From Fluviicola sp. (GTDB taxonomy: Bacteria > Bacteroidota > Bacteroidia > Flavobacteriales_D > Crocinitomicaceae): DNA of 49,890 bases. The notes under the pieces were generated by a model. That model saw only the letters and a list, made by a program, of their open reading frames with translations, was not told the origin of the DNA and searched no databases. The translations under genes were made by a program, and so were the position numbers. This document shows, one piece after another, positions 24,741 through 35,263 of the stretch (position 1 is its first letter; every line of letters starts with the position of its first letter). Location: the NCBI GenBank assembly GCA_021300395.1, contig JAJTEO010000006.1:1-49890 (forward strand), given 5' to 3'.

Positions 24741-25471
24741 TATAACCATCTAAACAAATCGGAGAACAATCTTTTTCCCCAAGGTGTATTCCCATATTCT
24801 TCTTCTAATTTCGTTTTCAATTCTTTGTAGGTATACATCTTCTTTTTCTTTGTATTGATATTGAAAACTTCAGGTTTTGGATCAATTATTTCAACTGATT
24901 TTGCGAAGTATATAATTCCACCATCTTCTGTTGCTAAACCTAAGATTGTACCTGGTAAACCTGAAAATCCTTCTGGACCAACTGATGGGACAATTGCATC
25001 CGTAAACCAAGCGTAAATTCTTGTAGAATCATTTTTTTGCCAAATTGCTTTACGACATTCATATTTACTGATTGTTCTTTTGTTATCGGTTACTTTCCAT
25101 GCTCTTTTAGATAACGAATCTGAAACAAAAATTTCTTGCCCCATTAAATTCAGGATGATTAAATTTTCACCTGTATTTGCATTTTGGTATACGGTATTCT
25201 TAGAAGTTGCCCAACTTAATGGATCAGCTTCATCGCTAATGATAGGTTTAAAAATAGAGCATGTATCCGTAAAATACAATTCAAACATATCTGTTTTAGA
25301 TTTTGTAGTTTGCAAATCTTTCATCATAGGTCCACGCATTGGTGAATCTTTGAATTTTTTCTCCAAATTTGTTTTACGTTCAAAGACAATTTTACCAGCC
25401 GAAATTTGTCCGAATGTTTTCCCACTTATCGAAATAAGTAAAAGGATAAGTAATTTATTAATGCCAGCCAT
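24740..25471 (-). CDS. GLPGLI family protein
   Basis: This 243-residue secreted protein (signal INKLLILLLISISGKTFGQ) has the family signature near residue 178 as GFSGLPGTILGL, where the last two letters of GLPGLI are altered. WFTDAIVPSVGPEGF precedes it, as usual. The function of these proteins is unknown; they are Bacteroidota-specific and usually sit beside a carboxypeptidase-domain outer-membrane receptor, as here. The start overlaps the receptor gene end by 14 bp. Confidence 0.92.
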   Translation of the reverse strand: MAGINKLLILLLISISGKTFGQISAGKIVFERKTNLEKKFKDSPMRGPMMKDLQTTKSKTDMFELYFTDTCSIFKPIISDEADPLSWATSKNTVYQNANTGENLIILNLMGQEIFVSDSLSKRAWKVTDNKRTISKYECRKAIWQKNDSTRIYAWFTDAIVPSVGPEGFSGLPGTILGLATEDGGIIYFAKSVEIIDPKPEVFNINTKKKKMYTYKELKTKLEEEYGNTPWGKRLFSDLFRWL

Positions 25472-27497
25472 GGAAATCTTCTTCTTTAGTTTTGTTATTG
25501 TTGAATTTGAATGTTAATTTTAGTAACATGTAACGAGAAATAATTTTCGTTTTATTATCAGTTATAACATTACCGTTCACTTGTCTTTGTGCATTGATAT
25601 TTTGATTTAACATATCATTTGCTTGTAAGCTTAAAATCAAGTTTTCTGTTTTTAAGAATGTTTTGCTAATGTCTGCATTCCAAATCAAGTAAGCTAAATT
25701 ATATCCATCAGCTCTTTGTCCATTGATGGTATATGTTGCATCAGTGTTAATTTTTAAATGCATCCAAGGTAATGTCCATTGAAAAGTAGCTTTATACTCT
25801 TGCATTGTATAAGGTGTGCTAGAGAATGAACTTATCGTACTTTTTGGACTGTTGTATGATACATCTCCGCTGATTGAAAGATACAATGAATCAAATTTGA
25901 ATTCTACTTCTAAATTAGGTGTTATCGATTGATTTACTGTAACGTTTTTAGCACCGTTAATAAAGTTAGAATATTGAGAATATCCAGCGTTGAAACTTGG
26001 AGAAATTTCTATGATTTTTTTGAATAATGGAAATCCAGAACCAAAGTTAGCATTGATGTTATAATTTCCATTTACATTGACTGTCTGAGAAGTTTGACGA
26101 CCATAGTTATCAAAATTAGTTGAGTTTCCAAAACCATTATTCGTATAGTTCATACTTAAACCTGTCCATAAATATTTACCTGATAAAGCATTCCAAGTAT
26201 TGAAATTAACATTAGCAGAATGACTAAATGAAGGTTTTAAATTGGGGTTACCAATTGAAATTTTGTTCGGATTCGTGTTGTCTGGAACTGGTTGTAAATC
26301 ATTTATAGAAGGTTGATTTGCATTGGTGTTGTAATTAAATTTAAATCGTTTTGTCATACTTGGTTTGTATTGGTAAACAAAACGGGGAAGTAAATTTGTA
26401 AAATTTTGATTAATGACTGAATCAGTAATCAAATTGGTATTCACGATGTCAATATTTCTTAGTCGAGCACCAGCAGTAATAGTATGTTTTCTTGATTCGT
26501 ATATAAACATTGTACTGAATCGGTTCTGATTCTTTATGTTACTGAAATTATTTGATAAAGTATAATCAAAAGTTGAAGCTGTTCCGAAAATATTTCGCGT
26601 TTCTTTTCTTTGAGAGTTTATCCCGTTCTCATACATATATTCAAATTCCGCTTTAATTTTCTTTGTTAAAGGTTCGGTATACGTTAATTTCCCGTTATTA
26701 TTAGTTGTATAATTTGCGTTTACTTTTGATTGATCAGTTGTATCATTCAAACTTAAACTATTGTAATATATGTTTTTATAATTCAGATTTCCATTTGAAT
26801 TATTTCCTGTATAATTTAAATCATAAACAAATTTAATTTGTCTTCTTGGTTTCATGAATTTATGCAAATATGTCATTTCGGTTTGCACATTTGTACTTGC
26901 TGATTTCGTTGAATTATTAATAGAGTTTAAACGAGATAAATTTTCTGCTTCAGTTAAGAAAGAAGAATAATCTTTATTTTCAGAAGTCCCAGTTGTATAA
27001 GTGATTTTAGGTTTAATTTCAAAAGTTGTCAACGAATCTATTTGTGTCAATAAATTAAAATTGAACGTATGTGATTCATTTACAGTGATTGTTCTTGTTG
27101 AATCATCTGAGTAATAACTTGTATCACTTAAAAAGTATTGTGAGCGACTTTTTGATAAAGCATTTAATTGATAATTGTTATAACTATAATTAAATCCAAT
27201 TTTAGTCTGTTTTTTCTTTCCTATTTTATCAGTGAAATATACACCAGCTTTGAATGTCTTCGGAATACCATTTTTACTATTTCCAGAGCTGAATCGAACC
27301 ATCTCTCCATCTTGATTCATGAAATTTCCACCTTCGTTATCTAATCCAAACTTATTTAAATCACCGTTTCCAAAATTTGATCGTGGAGTATTTGATCCTA
27401 AAGCAAAAACCGAAATTTTCTGAGTTTTATTAAAGTTATTGAGAAGTAACTCAGTCTCATAAAATTGCATCGGTTGCGTTTTCATTTTTTTTCTCAA
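25458..27497 (-). pseudogene. C-terminal fragment of a frameshifted outer-membrane beta-barrel receptor
   Basis: This frame of 679 codons starts without a signal peptide and reads from QFYETELLLNNFNKTQKISVFALGSNTPRSNFG to a normal beta-barrel end. It is the continuation of the protein whose N-terminal 218 residues are encoded in another frame at 27457-28113. Compared with the family as I remember it, about 30 residues (the conserved DLKLKDDAKKGYFGK-type region) are missing at the junction. An A8 run at the junction could allow slippage, but the fused product would still lack that region. The rest is open, so the event is recent, tolerated or an assembly error. Confidence 0.8.
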
Positions 27498-28113
27498 AAA
27501 CTTCTACTGTTTCAACACCTTTTGCTCCTAAATTTTTGGTGGCTACAGTAGGATCTGACCCGAAAAATTCATCTCCATCTACTAAAACTTGAGTTATTTC
27601 TTTTCCTTGAGAAGTAATTTTTCCATCTTGATCAACTTTAACACCTGGTAATTTCTTTAATAAATCTTCTACGACGGCATTTTGGCCAACTTTAAATGAA
27701 TCAGCAACATAGACTAACGTATCACCTCTGAAATAGATAGGATTTCGATTAGCATAAATGACCACTTCATCAATTGATTTTGATTTATAGGTCATTTTGA
27801 TGATTGGGATATTTACTTCTTTATTGTCTTTACTACCAAAAATAAAAAATGATTTATCATCAAATCTTGGATGTGCAATTACCAACGTAAATGTATCAAT
27901 TGGTACATTTTTGAAATTGAATTCACCTTTTTCATTGGAACGTGTAAAATCTAATAGAAGCGAATCTTTTATTCGAATCGCCATGGCCATTGCTTTAGGT
28001 AGGGGAGTTGTTCCTGTAGAATCGAATACAGTACCTGAAATTTTCATATTCTGAGAAATTCCAGACAAAGATGTAACCAATAATAAAAGAAAAACAGCTA
28101 TTAACTTTTTCAT
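27457..28113 (-). pseudogene. N-terminal fragment of the frameshifted outer-membrane receptor
   Basis: This 218-codon frame has a signal peptide (KKLIAVFLLLLVTSLSGIS), a carboxypeptidase-like regulatory domain (about 25-110, MKISGTVFDSTGTTPLPK) and the plug start (VEDLLKKLPGVKVDQDGKI, VLVDGDEFFGSDPTVATKNLGAKGVETVEVFEKKNEN). It ends at a stop right after ENATDAIL. The barrel is in another frame downstream (25458-27497), overlapping by 41 bp. The gene is normally a single reading frame; the downstream GLPGLI gene is its usual partner. Confidence 0.8.
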
Positions 28114-28215
28114 TTTGTAGTTTTTTACGTTTCAAGTTTAAGGATACTTTCTTAAATCTGTAACATAAAAAGTATTATTGGTTAAAAATATAAGATAGGT
28201 GGTAGCTAAAAGGAA

Positions 28216-30462
28216 TTAATAATGCTCCATATAAAAATCTTCGTATTCCTGTAATTTTTTCGTTTCGAAAAGAATACGCATATTTTCTTGAGTAATAACC
28301 AAAATTTTAGCTTTTTGTAATTCAAACAAGTGTTTACGCGTGTTTTGGAATACACGAACATAATCTTTTGCTTTTAAGTCAGTATCAAACTCTTGAATCA
28401 AGACTAAACTTTCTTCATCAGTATAAATTTTTGAGCTAATTTTTAATTTATCTCTACTGTAAAACTCACGGTTGAAATCTGAAATTTTCGTTTTTGCTGC
28501 ACTTGATGTTTCATCTTTACCTACAAACACAATGACCCATTGTTTCACTTTGTCATTGTAGTTATATAATGATTTTTTATTAAAATCTATTGCTTCATTT
28601 TTAGAGAAACCATCTTTTAATATTTTTAATAATTCTTGGCCTCTTGCAGCTTCTGGTGTTTGAGGATATTCCGCAATCAAACGGTTTAAAACAGGAACCA
28701 TTTCTTCCTTGTTATCAGAAATTTCACCGATGCACATTGCTTTCAATAATAAGTATTTCGAACGATATATATTGTTTCTCTCGTTTTCGATGACAATATC
28801 AGCTTTAGCGATTACAGGATAATATAATTTTCTATTATAACGATCTAAAATGCTTAAATACTCCTTTTCAGACAACGCATCCATTTCTTTTTTCTTAATG
28901 AAGAAATCAGGATCTCTTAAGAAATTTGCATAATCTGAATTTGGAAAATGATTCATTATATAATCCTTGTATTCAGAAGCTTTTGGTTCGTTGGTTTTCT
29001 CGTTTATTCTGTACAATTGGAAAGCAGATAATAAGTCAACATTACTTTTTGTTTGACGATCCAAAACGATATTAAACTCTGTAACAGCCATCGGAACTTC
29101 AAAAAGCTGATCTTTGTAGATAACTCCAGCATCGTAATGTGATTGTAAAGAAAGTTCTATTGAAGCAGCCATTGCTGAATCAGTTAATGGAAGTTTACTC
29201 ATTAAGTTTTCTACTGTTAAGGTATCTTTTTTCTCCTCAACATCAGAAACTAATGTATCACCATTTTCATTTACTTTAATGTTGATGGCCATTACGATTT
29301 TCTCACTTCTTCTCCAGTCGTCTTCGTTTTCACGCGTTCCCCAAATCTTTTTAAACTCTTCAAATCCTTCAGTCCTCGCTTTCGTATTTGTGAAATACCA
29401 TTTACTTCCGTTTCCATTATCGGTAGCAACAGTTTGATTTTGTTGTAATTCTCGAAGTCTTTCAGCTTCTAGTTTTTTACGTTTTTCTTCGTCTTCTTTT
29501 GTTTTCTTAATTACATATTTGACGAAATCTTCACGCTCACTTTCTGGCATTTTAGCCACTTTTTGAATACTATCTTGATAATTAGCCGTTTCAACAGCTT
29601 CTACTAAATCAGCTAATTTTAAGGCTTTATTTCGAATTCCTTCAGCATTTGGGTAATCATCTTTTATAACAGCTGCACATTCTTTGTAATATTTTTGTGC
29701 TTGAACGTAATCTCTTTCTTTGTAGGATAAATCACCTAATTTCTCATAAGACATTCCTTTTTGGCGAACATTGGTAGTAGAATAAAAAGTCGATTTTGTC
29801 AAGTAATCTTTAGCTTCAACTATGTTATTGTTTTGGATGTCGATTTCAGCTAAAGCATAATAAATTTGATCTTTATACTCAGCATTTTTAGCGTCCTTCA
29901 ACATTTTCATCAAATCTTTACGAAGTGATGGTGTATTTCCAAGAAAAGCTCTTTTGATTCTAGCATTAAATGCCATTTCATATTTGACATTGTATTTTAA
30001 TACTTTACCGTAATGATCAGAAGCTGCAGTTCGTTGGCCTTCTTGTTCATACAATTGACCTAAAATGAAATGAACTCTTGCTTTATCTTTTTGTTTTTTA
30101 GCATATTGAAGTGAACCTTCCAATAATATAATAGCTTCCTTATATTCTTTCTTTTTTAAGCATAAATCGGCTTTTGTAATTTCAAAATCAAAGCGAACTC
30201 TTTTAGGGAATTTTGCAGGTTTTTCTTTTTTCTTACCTTTTTTAGCTGGTTTTTCACTTTTATCAGCCTTTTCTTCTTTCTTTTTTGCGTTTTCCTCTTC
30301 TTCAGCCTTAATTACTTTATCTAATAGCATTAAGTTGAAATTCGCTTCAGTAAATTTTCCTGTTGCAATATTGATTTTCGCTAACCAAAGTTCACTTATG
30401 AAAATGGAAGGGTCATTTTCATAGAATTTTTTAACGAATTGAAATTTCTTATATGAAGTCAT
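28216..30462 (-). pseudogene. porW: C-terminal fragment of a frameshifted PorW/SprE lipoprotein gene
   Basis: This 748-codon frame has tetratricopeptide-like repeats (AEIDIQNNNIVEAKDYLTKS, YEKLGDLSYKERDYVQAQKYYKECA), a lysine-rich spacer (KKGKKKEKPAK) and the late PorW segment SKWYFTNTKARTEGFEEFKKIWGTREN. PorW/SprE is an outer-membrane lipoprotein of the type IX secretion system. This frame lacks the signal and lipobox, which are in the next frame upstream (30449-30778). Comparison with SprE, as I recall it, puts the junction after QKHSM, with about 30 residues lost and the frame changed. Confidence 0.75.
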
Positions 30463-30778
30463 TGCTAGGCATACAGTGTTTTTGAATCACTTTTGTACAT
30501 TTTGCAATAGCTGTGTCGATTGGTGAATACATACTTTTTACTTCGTCTTCATTCGGTAATGCTTCTAAAGGTAAAAGTTTGTAATAATCTTCTTTTAAGT
30601 TTGTTTGGTAATCGGTTAATGCTATTTTCAATAATTCATTTGCATTAAAATTTCCGTTATATCGAGCATTTAAACTATGATAAGAACGATTGATTAAAGT
30701 GTTTCGTTCCGTAGAACAAGCAAAAATAAGAACAAAAAGAACTGTTAACTGAGAAATGTATTTTATATGTTTTTTCAT
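30449..30778 (-). pseudogene. porW: N-terminal fragment of the frameshifted PorW/SprE lipoprotein gene
   Basis: This 109-codon frame has a lipoprotein signal (YISQLTVLFVLIFACS) and the PorW start (RNTLINRSYHSLNARYNGNFNANELLKIAL, YYKLLPLEALPNE, AKCTKVIQKHCMP). It stops at MPSNDFI, where intact homologues continue with a repeat helix; the downstream frame begins MTSYKKFQFVKKFYENDPS. The overlap with the other fragment is 14 bp. If real, type IX secretion and gliding would be impaired. Confidence 0.75.
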
Positions 30779-30864
30779 TATTACTTTTTCAATATGCTTT
30801 TCGAAACTTATACAAACTCAAAAATAGGCAATTTATTATATTTTAAACTTATATAATGTAAAAA

Positions 30865-30894
30865 ATGCTGTCTGATCGAAATCGAAGACAGCAT
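30865..30894 (-). terminator. Terminator after the YebC gene
   Basis: On the minus strand ATGCTGTCT pairs with AGACAGCAT, with a TCGATTTCGA loop region. A run of T follows. It lies 20 bp after the YebC stop codon. Confidence 0.85.
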
Positions 30895-30914
30895 CTATGC
30901 ATTATTTATCTTTA

Positions 30915-31622
30915 TTAAGCGATATTCGTAAACACTTGTTGAATATCATCATCATCTTCAATACGATCTAACATTTTTTCAATGTCAACTAATTGTTCAT
31001 CTGTAAATTCAACAGGTGAAGTAGGGATTCTTTGTAAATTCGATTTCACTACATTCACATTTAAATCTTCTAATGCTTTTGCAATCGTTCCGAAAGAAGT
31101 ATAATCTCCATAAACAAAGATTTTATCTTCAATAACTTCGATTTCTTCGCAACCTGCATCTATTAATTCTAATTCTAATTCTTCAGCGTCTAATTCAGCT
31201 TTTTCTAGTTCGAATACACATTTACGATCAAACATAAATTCTAAAGAACCATTAGGAACAACACCACCACCAGCTTTGTTGAAATACATTTTCACGTTGG
31301 CAACTGTTCTTGTTGGATTATCAGTAGCACATTCTACATATACTAAAACTCCATGAGGACCTTTTCCTTCGTAGTTTACTTCCGTAAAAGCAGCAATATC
31401 TTTTTGAGTCGCACGTTTTATTGCAGCATCGATATTGTCTTTCGGCATGTTTTCAGATTTCGCATTCTGAATAGCAGTTCTCAACTTACCATTCATAGAT
31501 GGATCGCTACCACCTTCTTTAGCTGCCATTGTAATTGCCTTTCCTAATTTAGGAAACACCTTAGACATTTTATCCCATCTTTTTTCTTTTGCCGCACGGC
31601 GATATTCAAACGCTCTTCCCAT
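30915..31622 (-). CDS. YebC/PmpR family protein (TACO1-like)
   Basis: This 235-residue three-domain protein of the YebC family has the N-terminal signature [20 protein letters not shown], then [19 protein letters not shown] and [17 protein letters not shown]. The acidic C-terminus is typical. YebC proteins have been linked to translation of proline-rich stretches and to transcriptional regulation. A TACATTTG box on the minus strand at 31645-31652 is a possible promoter -7 element. It stands alone with its own terminator. Confidence 0.95.
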   Translation of the reverse strand: MGRAFEYRRAAKEKRWDKMSKVFPKLGKAITMAAKEGGSDPSMNGKLRTAIQNAKSENMPKDNIDAAIKRATQKDIAAFTEVNYEGKGPHGVLVYVECATDNPTRTVANVKMYFNKAGGGVVPNGSLEFMFDRKCVFELEKAELDAEELELELIDAGCEEIEVIEDKIFVYGDYTSFGTIAKALEDLNVNVVKSNLQRIPTSPVEFTDEQLVDIEKMLDRIEDDDDIQQVFTNIA

Positions 31623-31829
31623 AGAACTGTATTTTTTTCTCGCGCAAATGTAAACAAAATTTGAAATTTTGAAGGGTATATTTTGAATTTTGAATCACTT
31701 TTATTTTTATTTCTTATCACTTGAAAAGCTAATTCTAGTTAAATTTTAAACAATAGTTCGATTATTGTTAAATTTTATGTTAACTTAATCCAAAGTTTGA
31801 CTATTTTTGTTTTTGTAATACTTTTTGGA

Positions 31830-33173
31830 ATGAAAAATATATTGATTATTGGAGCGGGTATGTCATCATCTTCTCTTATTCGTTATTTATTAGACAATTC
31901 AACAGCCTATAATTGGAAAGTAAAAGTTGTTGACCAAAACTTTGATCTCGTAAAAATAAAAATCAATAATCATCCAAATGGTGAGGCGCTTTCCTTTAAC
32001 GCTTTAGATGCCGTTGAAAGAAGACCTGAAATTGAAAAAGCTGATTTGGTAATCAGTATGTTGCCTGCTCGTTTTCACGTTGAAATTGCAAAAGATTGTA
32101 TTGAGTTAAAGACTAATTTGATTACGCCTTCTTATATTTCACCGGAAATGAGAGCGCTTGATCAAGAAGCTAAAGACGCTGGTATCGTTATCATGAATGA
32201 AATTGGTGTTGATCCAGGAATCGATCACATGAGTGCAATGAAAATCATCGATCATATCAATTCAATTGGTGGGACTATTCATAGTTTTAAATCTTATTGC
32301 GGTGGATTAATTGCTCCAGAATCAGATAACAATCCATGGAATTATAAGTTCACTTGGAATCCTAGAAATGTAGTTTTGGCTGGTCAGGGTTCTGCTGCTT
32401 GTTTAAAAGAAGAAAATCAATTTAAATACATTCCTTACAATCAGGTTTTTAATCGAATTGATGTAATGTCAATACCAGGTTACGGGCAATTTGAAGGATA
32501 TGCAAATAGAGATTCATTATCTTATCGTAAAATTTACGGTTTACAAACGATTCCAACTATTTTCAGAGGAACATTGAGAAGACCAGGATATTGTAAAGCT
32601 TGGGATGTATTTGTTCAATTAGGTTTGACAGATGATTCTTATAAAATGACAGAATCAGAAACGTTTACAGCAAGAGATTTTTTAAATGCATTTCTTCCGT
32701 TCAAAACAAATATTCCAGTAGAAGATAAATTTTTACTAGTAGTTAAAAATGATCAAGAAATTTTTGAGAAAGTAAAATGGCTTGGATTGTTTGATGGTGA
32801 AACGGTAATCGGTTTCGAAAATGCTTCTCCTGCACAATTATTAGAAAAAATATTAGTCAACAAATGGACCTTAGAGCCACATGATAAAGACATGTTGGTA
32901 ATGTTCCATGAATTCGTTTATGACTTACACAACGAACGTCACAAGATCAATTCATATATGGTGAATATTGGAGAAGATTGTGTTTATACTTCAATGAGTA
33001 ACACGGTTGGATTACCAGCGGCTATTTGTGCTAAGATGATATTAAACGGAACAATCAATTTGACAGGAATACAAATGCCAATTGCATCGGAAGTTTACAA
33101 TCCAATTTTAGATGAATTAGAAGAAAATGGAATTACGTTCTTCGAAGAAGAAATGGTCTTAGAAAACCACTAA
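31830..33173 (+). CDS. Saccharopine dehydrogenase-like oxidoreductase
   Basis: ATG 31830 is chosen over the in-frame TTG at 31797, since it puts the nucleotide-binding motif ILIIGAGMSSSSLIRYLL at the normal N-terminal place. This 447-residue protein has the Rossmann domain, ADLVISMLPARFHVEIAKDC, and NEIGVDPGIDHMSAMKIID, the typical saccharopine dehydrogenase/reductase region. It may act on lysine-related amino acids, but the substrate is not certain. A TATTTTTG box is at 31802-31809. Its stop overlaps the end of convergent hflX by 4 bp. Confidence 0.9.
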   Translation: MKNILIIGAGMSSSSLIRYLLDNSTAYNWKVKVVDQNFDLVKIKINNHPNGEALSFNALDAVERRPEIEKADLVISMLPARFHVEIAKDCIELKTNLITPSYISPEMRALDQEAKDAGIVIMNEIGVDPGIDHMSAMKIIDHINSIGGTIHSFKSYCGGLIAPESDNNPWNYKFTWNPRNVVLAGQGSAACLKEENQFKYIPYNQVFNRIDVMSIPGYGQFEGYANRDSLSYRKIYGLQTIPTIFRGTLRRPGYCKAWDVFVQLGLTDDSYKMTESETFTARDFLNAFLPFKTNIPVEDKFLLVVKNDQEIFEKVKWLGLFDGETVIGFENASPAQLLEKILVNKWTLEPHDKDMLVMFHEFVYDLHNERHKINSYMVNIGEDCVYTSMSNTVGLPAAICAKMILNGTINLTGIQMPIASEVYNPILDELEENGITFFEEEMVLENH

Positions 33174-34378
33174 TACAAGAAATTATTATAAGGATAACGA
33201 ACTTTAAATATTCGTTTTACTTCTTCATAAAGAACTTCTTTTAATTCGTCAACATTGTCTTTTTCTTGCGCAGAAACGAATACACATTTTGTGTTATTCA
33301 ACTTAGACATCCATGTTTTTTTCAAATCTTCCAACGAATAATTCTCTGGTTTCATTGGACTTGGATCGTTTTCGTCTTTTTCTTCGTAATTGTAAGCATC
33401 AATCTTATTGAAAACCAAAATAACCGGTTTTTCAGAATCATCAATCTCAGCTAACGTTTCGTTGACAACATTGTAATGATCTTCAAAATTTGGATGTGAA
33501 ATATCTAAAATATGAATCAACAAATCAGCTTCACGAACTTCATCTAACGTTGACTTAAATGATTCTACTAATTGATGCGGCAATTTTCTAATAAATCCAA
33601 CAGTATCAGTCAATAAGAAAGGTAAATTTTCCAATACGACTTTACGAACGGTTGTATCTAAAGTAGCAAATAATTTATTTTCAGCAAAAACTTCTGATTT
33701 GCTTAATAAGTTCATCATCGTACTTTTACCAACATTCGTATATCCAACAAGTGCAACACGAACTAACTGTCCACGGTTTCCACGTTGAACAGACATTTGC
33801 TTGTCTATTTCCTTTAATTTCTCTTTTAAAAGCGATATTTTTTGTTGAATTACACGTCTATCAGATTCAATTTGCGTTTCCCCAGGACCTCTTAATCCAA
33901 TACCACCTTTTTGACGTTCAAGATGTGTCCATAAACCTGTCAAACGAGGAAGCATGTATTGTAATTGAGCTAATTCAACTTGAGTTTTTGCATGAGATGT
34001 TCTTGCGCGACTTGCAAAAATGTCAAGTATTAATGAATTACGATCCATCACTTTACATTCTAGAATTCTTTCAATATTTCTTAATTGAGAAGGAGAAAGT
34101 TCATCATCGAAAATAACAATATCAATTGCGTTTTGTTGAACGTAATCACGAACTTCTTCGATTTTACCTTTTCCAACAAAGGTTTTAGGATTTTCTATTT
34201 GTACTTTTTGAAGAAAAACTTTCTGAGTAATTGCTCCAGCAGTTTCAGCTAAAAAACGCAATTCTTCAATGTATTCTTTTGCTTGATCTTCAGTAATAGC
34301 TTGAGTAATAATACCAACTAATACACACGTTTCTTCAACGGCATCTACTAAAACGTGACTACTTTGTTGCTCTTCCAT
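33170..34378 (-). CDS. hflX: Ribosome-associated GTPase HflX
   Basis: This 402-residue GTPase has the HflX N-terminal domain (about 1-195, with FVGKGKIEEVRDYV and FDDELSPSQLRNIE) and the TRAFAC G domain: G1 GYTNVGKST near 213, G3 DTVGFIRKLP near 258, G4 NKID near 320. HflX rescues and splits stalled ribosomes under stress. A short Asp/Glu-rich insertion follows G4 (NYEEKDENDPSP). It ends convergent with the saccharopine-dehydrogenase-like gene; the cytochrome c gene directly precedes it and shares one base. Confidence 0.95.
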   Translation of the reverse strand: MEEQQSSHVLVDAVEETCVLVGIITQAITEDQAKEYIEELRFLAETAGAITQKVFLQKVQIENPKTFVGKGKIEEVRDYVQQNAIDIVIFDDELSPSQLRNIERILECKVMDRNSLILDIFASRARTSHAKTQVELAQLQYMLPRLTGLWTHLERQKGGIGLRGPGETQIESDRRVIQQKISLLKEKLKEIDKQMSVQRGNRGQLVRVALVGYTNVGKSTMMNLLSKSEVFAENKLFATLDTTVRKVVLENLPFLLTDTVGFIRKLPHQLVESFKSTLDEVREADLLIHILDISHPNFEDHYNVVNETLAEIDDSEKPVILVFNKIDAYNYEEKDENDPSPMKPENYSLEDLKKTWMSKLNNTKCVFVSAQEKDNVDELKEVLYEEVKRIFKVRYPYNNFLY

Positions 34379-34713
34379 TATTTTCTTAAAGAAATTACAT
34401 ATGAAACAATGCTATCCATTTGTTCCCCTTCTTGAATTATTCCTTCAAAAGAAGGCATCCCATTTTTACCGTTCTGGATTCGGTCTTTGATTTCTTCTTT
34501 TTTCAAATTACTAGTCGATAAATCTTTAGCTCCTGACATACCTAAAGTGCCATCGCATCCGTGACAAGAAGAACAATTTGATTCAAAAAGATGTTTAATC
34601 TCTGCTTTTGATATTGGTTGTTTTGATTCAGTTTCATTTTTTGAAGTATCACTTAAATTACATGATACTATAAAGCTGAAAATAAATAATATATAGCTAA
34701 ATCTTAAAACCAT
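34378..34713 (-). CDS. Small c-type cytochrome lipoprotein
   Basis: This 111-residue lipoprotein (SFIVSC, Cys18) has a heme c site CSSCH (Cys47, Cys50, His51) and a likely axial Met86 in NGMPSFE. The domain is a short class I cytochrome c. It overlaps the upstream membrane-protein gene by 10 bp, so the two form an operon; hflX follows. It may pass electrons between the membrane and periplasm; the partner is unknown. Confidence 0.88.
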   Translation of the reverse strand: MVLRFSYILFIFSFIVSCNLSDTSKNETESKQPISKAEIKHLFESNCSSCHGCDGTLGMSGAKDLSTSNLKKEEIKDRIQNGKNGMPSFEGIIQEGEQMDSIVSYVISLRK

Positions 34714-35147
34714 TTCCCTCCTAAAGCAGCTCTAAATGGCCAAGGAATTGAAGCTAATATTAAAATCAATCCGATTAAGTACCAAGTTGCGATTTTTGAA
34801 TGTTTTTGAATTGGAGCAGTAATTTTTTCTGCTTTTTTTCTTCCTAAAGTAACAATTACTAATGCAATAATCATCAAAGCGATATGTTCCATTCCAAAGA
34901 AACGGTTTACAGGACTTTTCATCCAACCGTTAGGATTTGAATAATTCACTTTACTAGAAGTAAACATCAAAATAATTCCAATTAACAATTGTGTATGAAG
35001 CATGATCATTGCAAATAAATTGATCATTTTATCTTTTTTAGAATATTCTCCTTTTCTTTTTGAAGCAATAGCATTAAAAATTGCAACAACTAATAATATA
35101 AGAGCGATCCAACGTAATCCTGAGTGTATGTGAACTAATCCTTCCAT
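34704..35147 (-). CDS. Four-helix membrane protein, cytochrome-b-like
   Basis: This 147-residue protein has four hydrophobic segments and several histidines placed at helix ends (VHIHSGLRW near the N-terminus, AMIMLHTQLL, MEHIALMII, KHSKIATWYL). The pattern resembles small cytochrome-b-like Bacteroidota proteins that could hold heme, but heme binding is inference. It is cotranscribed with the small cytochrome c (10-bp overlap). A minus-strand TATTTTTG box at 35167-35174 may be its -7 element. Confidence 0.75.
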   Translation of the reverse strand: MEGLVHIHSGLRWIALILLVVAIFNAIASKRKGEYSKKDKMINLFAMIMLHTQLLIGIILMFTSSKVNYSNPNGWMKSPVNRFFGMEHIALMIIALVIVTLGRKKAEKITAPIQKHSKIATWYLIGLILILASIPWPFRAALGGKWF

Positions 35148-35263
35148 AATTTGAATTTGTAAGCGACAAAAATAAACTAAAATCGGTTACCAACTCTTAA
35201 AATCTCAAACAATTTAAATGGATTTTGTTAATTTCACGACCCGTTAATTACATTAATATAACT

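Noticed and set aside
25080-25517. 145-codon plus-strand frame opposite the GLPGLI gene
   Set aside because: Antisense to a family-matched gene and without signal or domain.
33751-34116. 121-codon plus-strand frame opposite hflX
   Set aside because: Antisense to conserved HflX sequence and no recognisable protein features.
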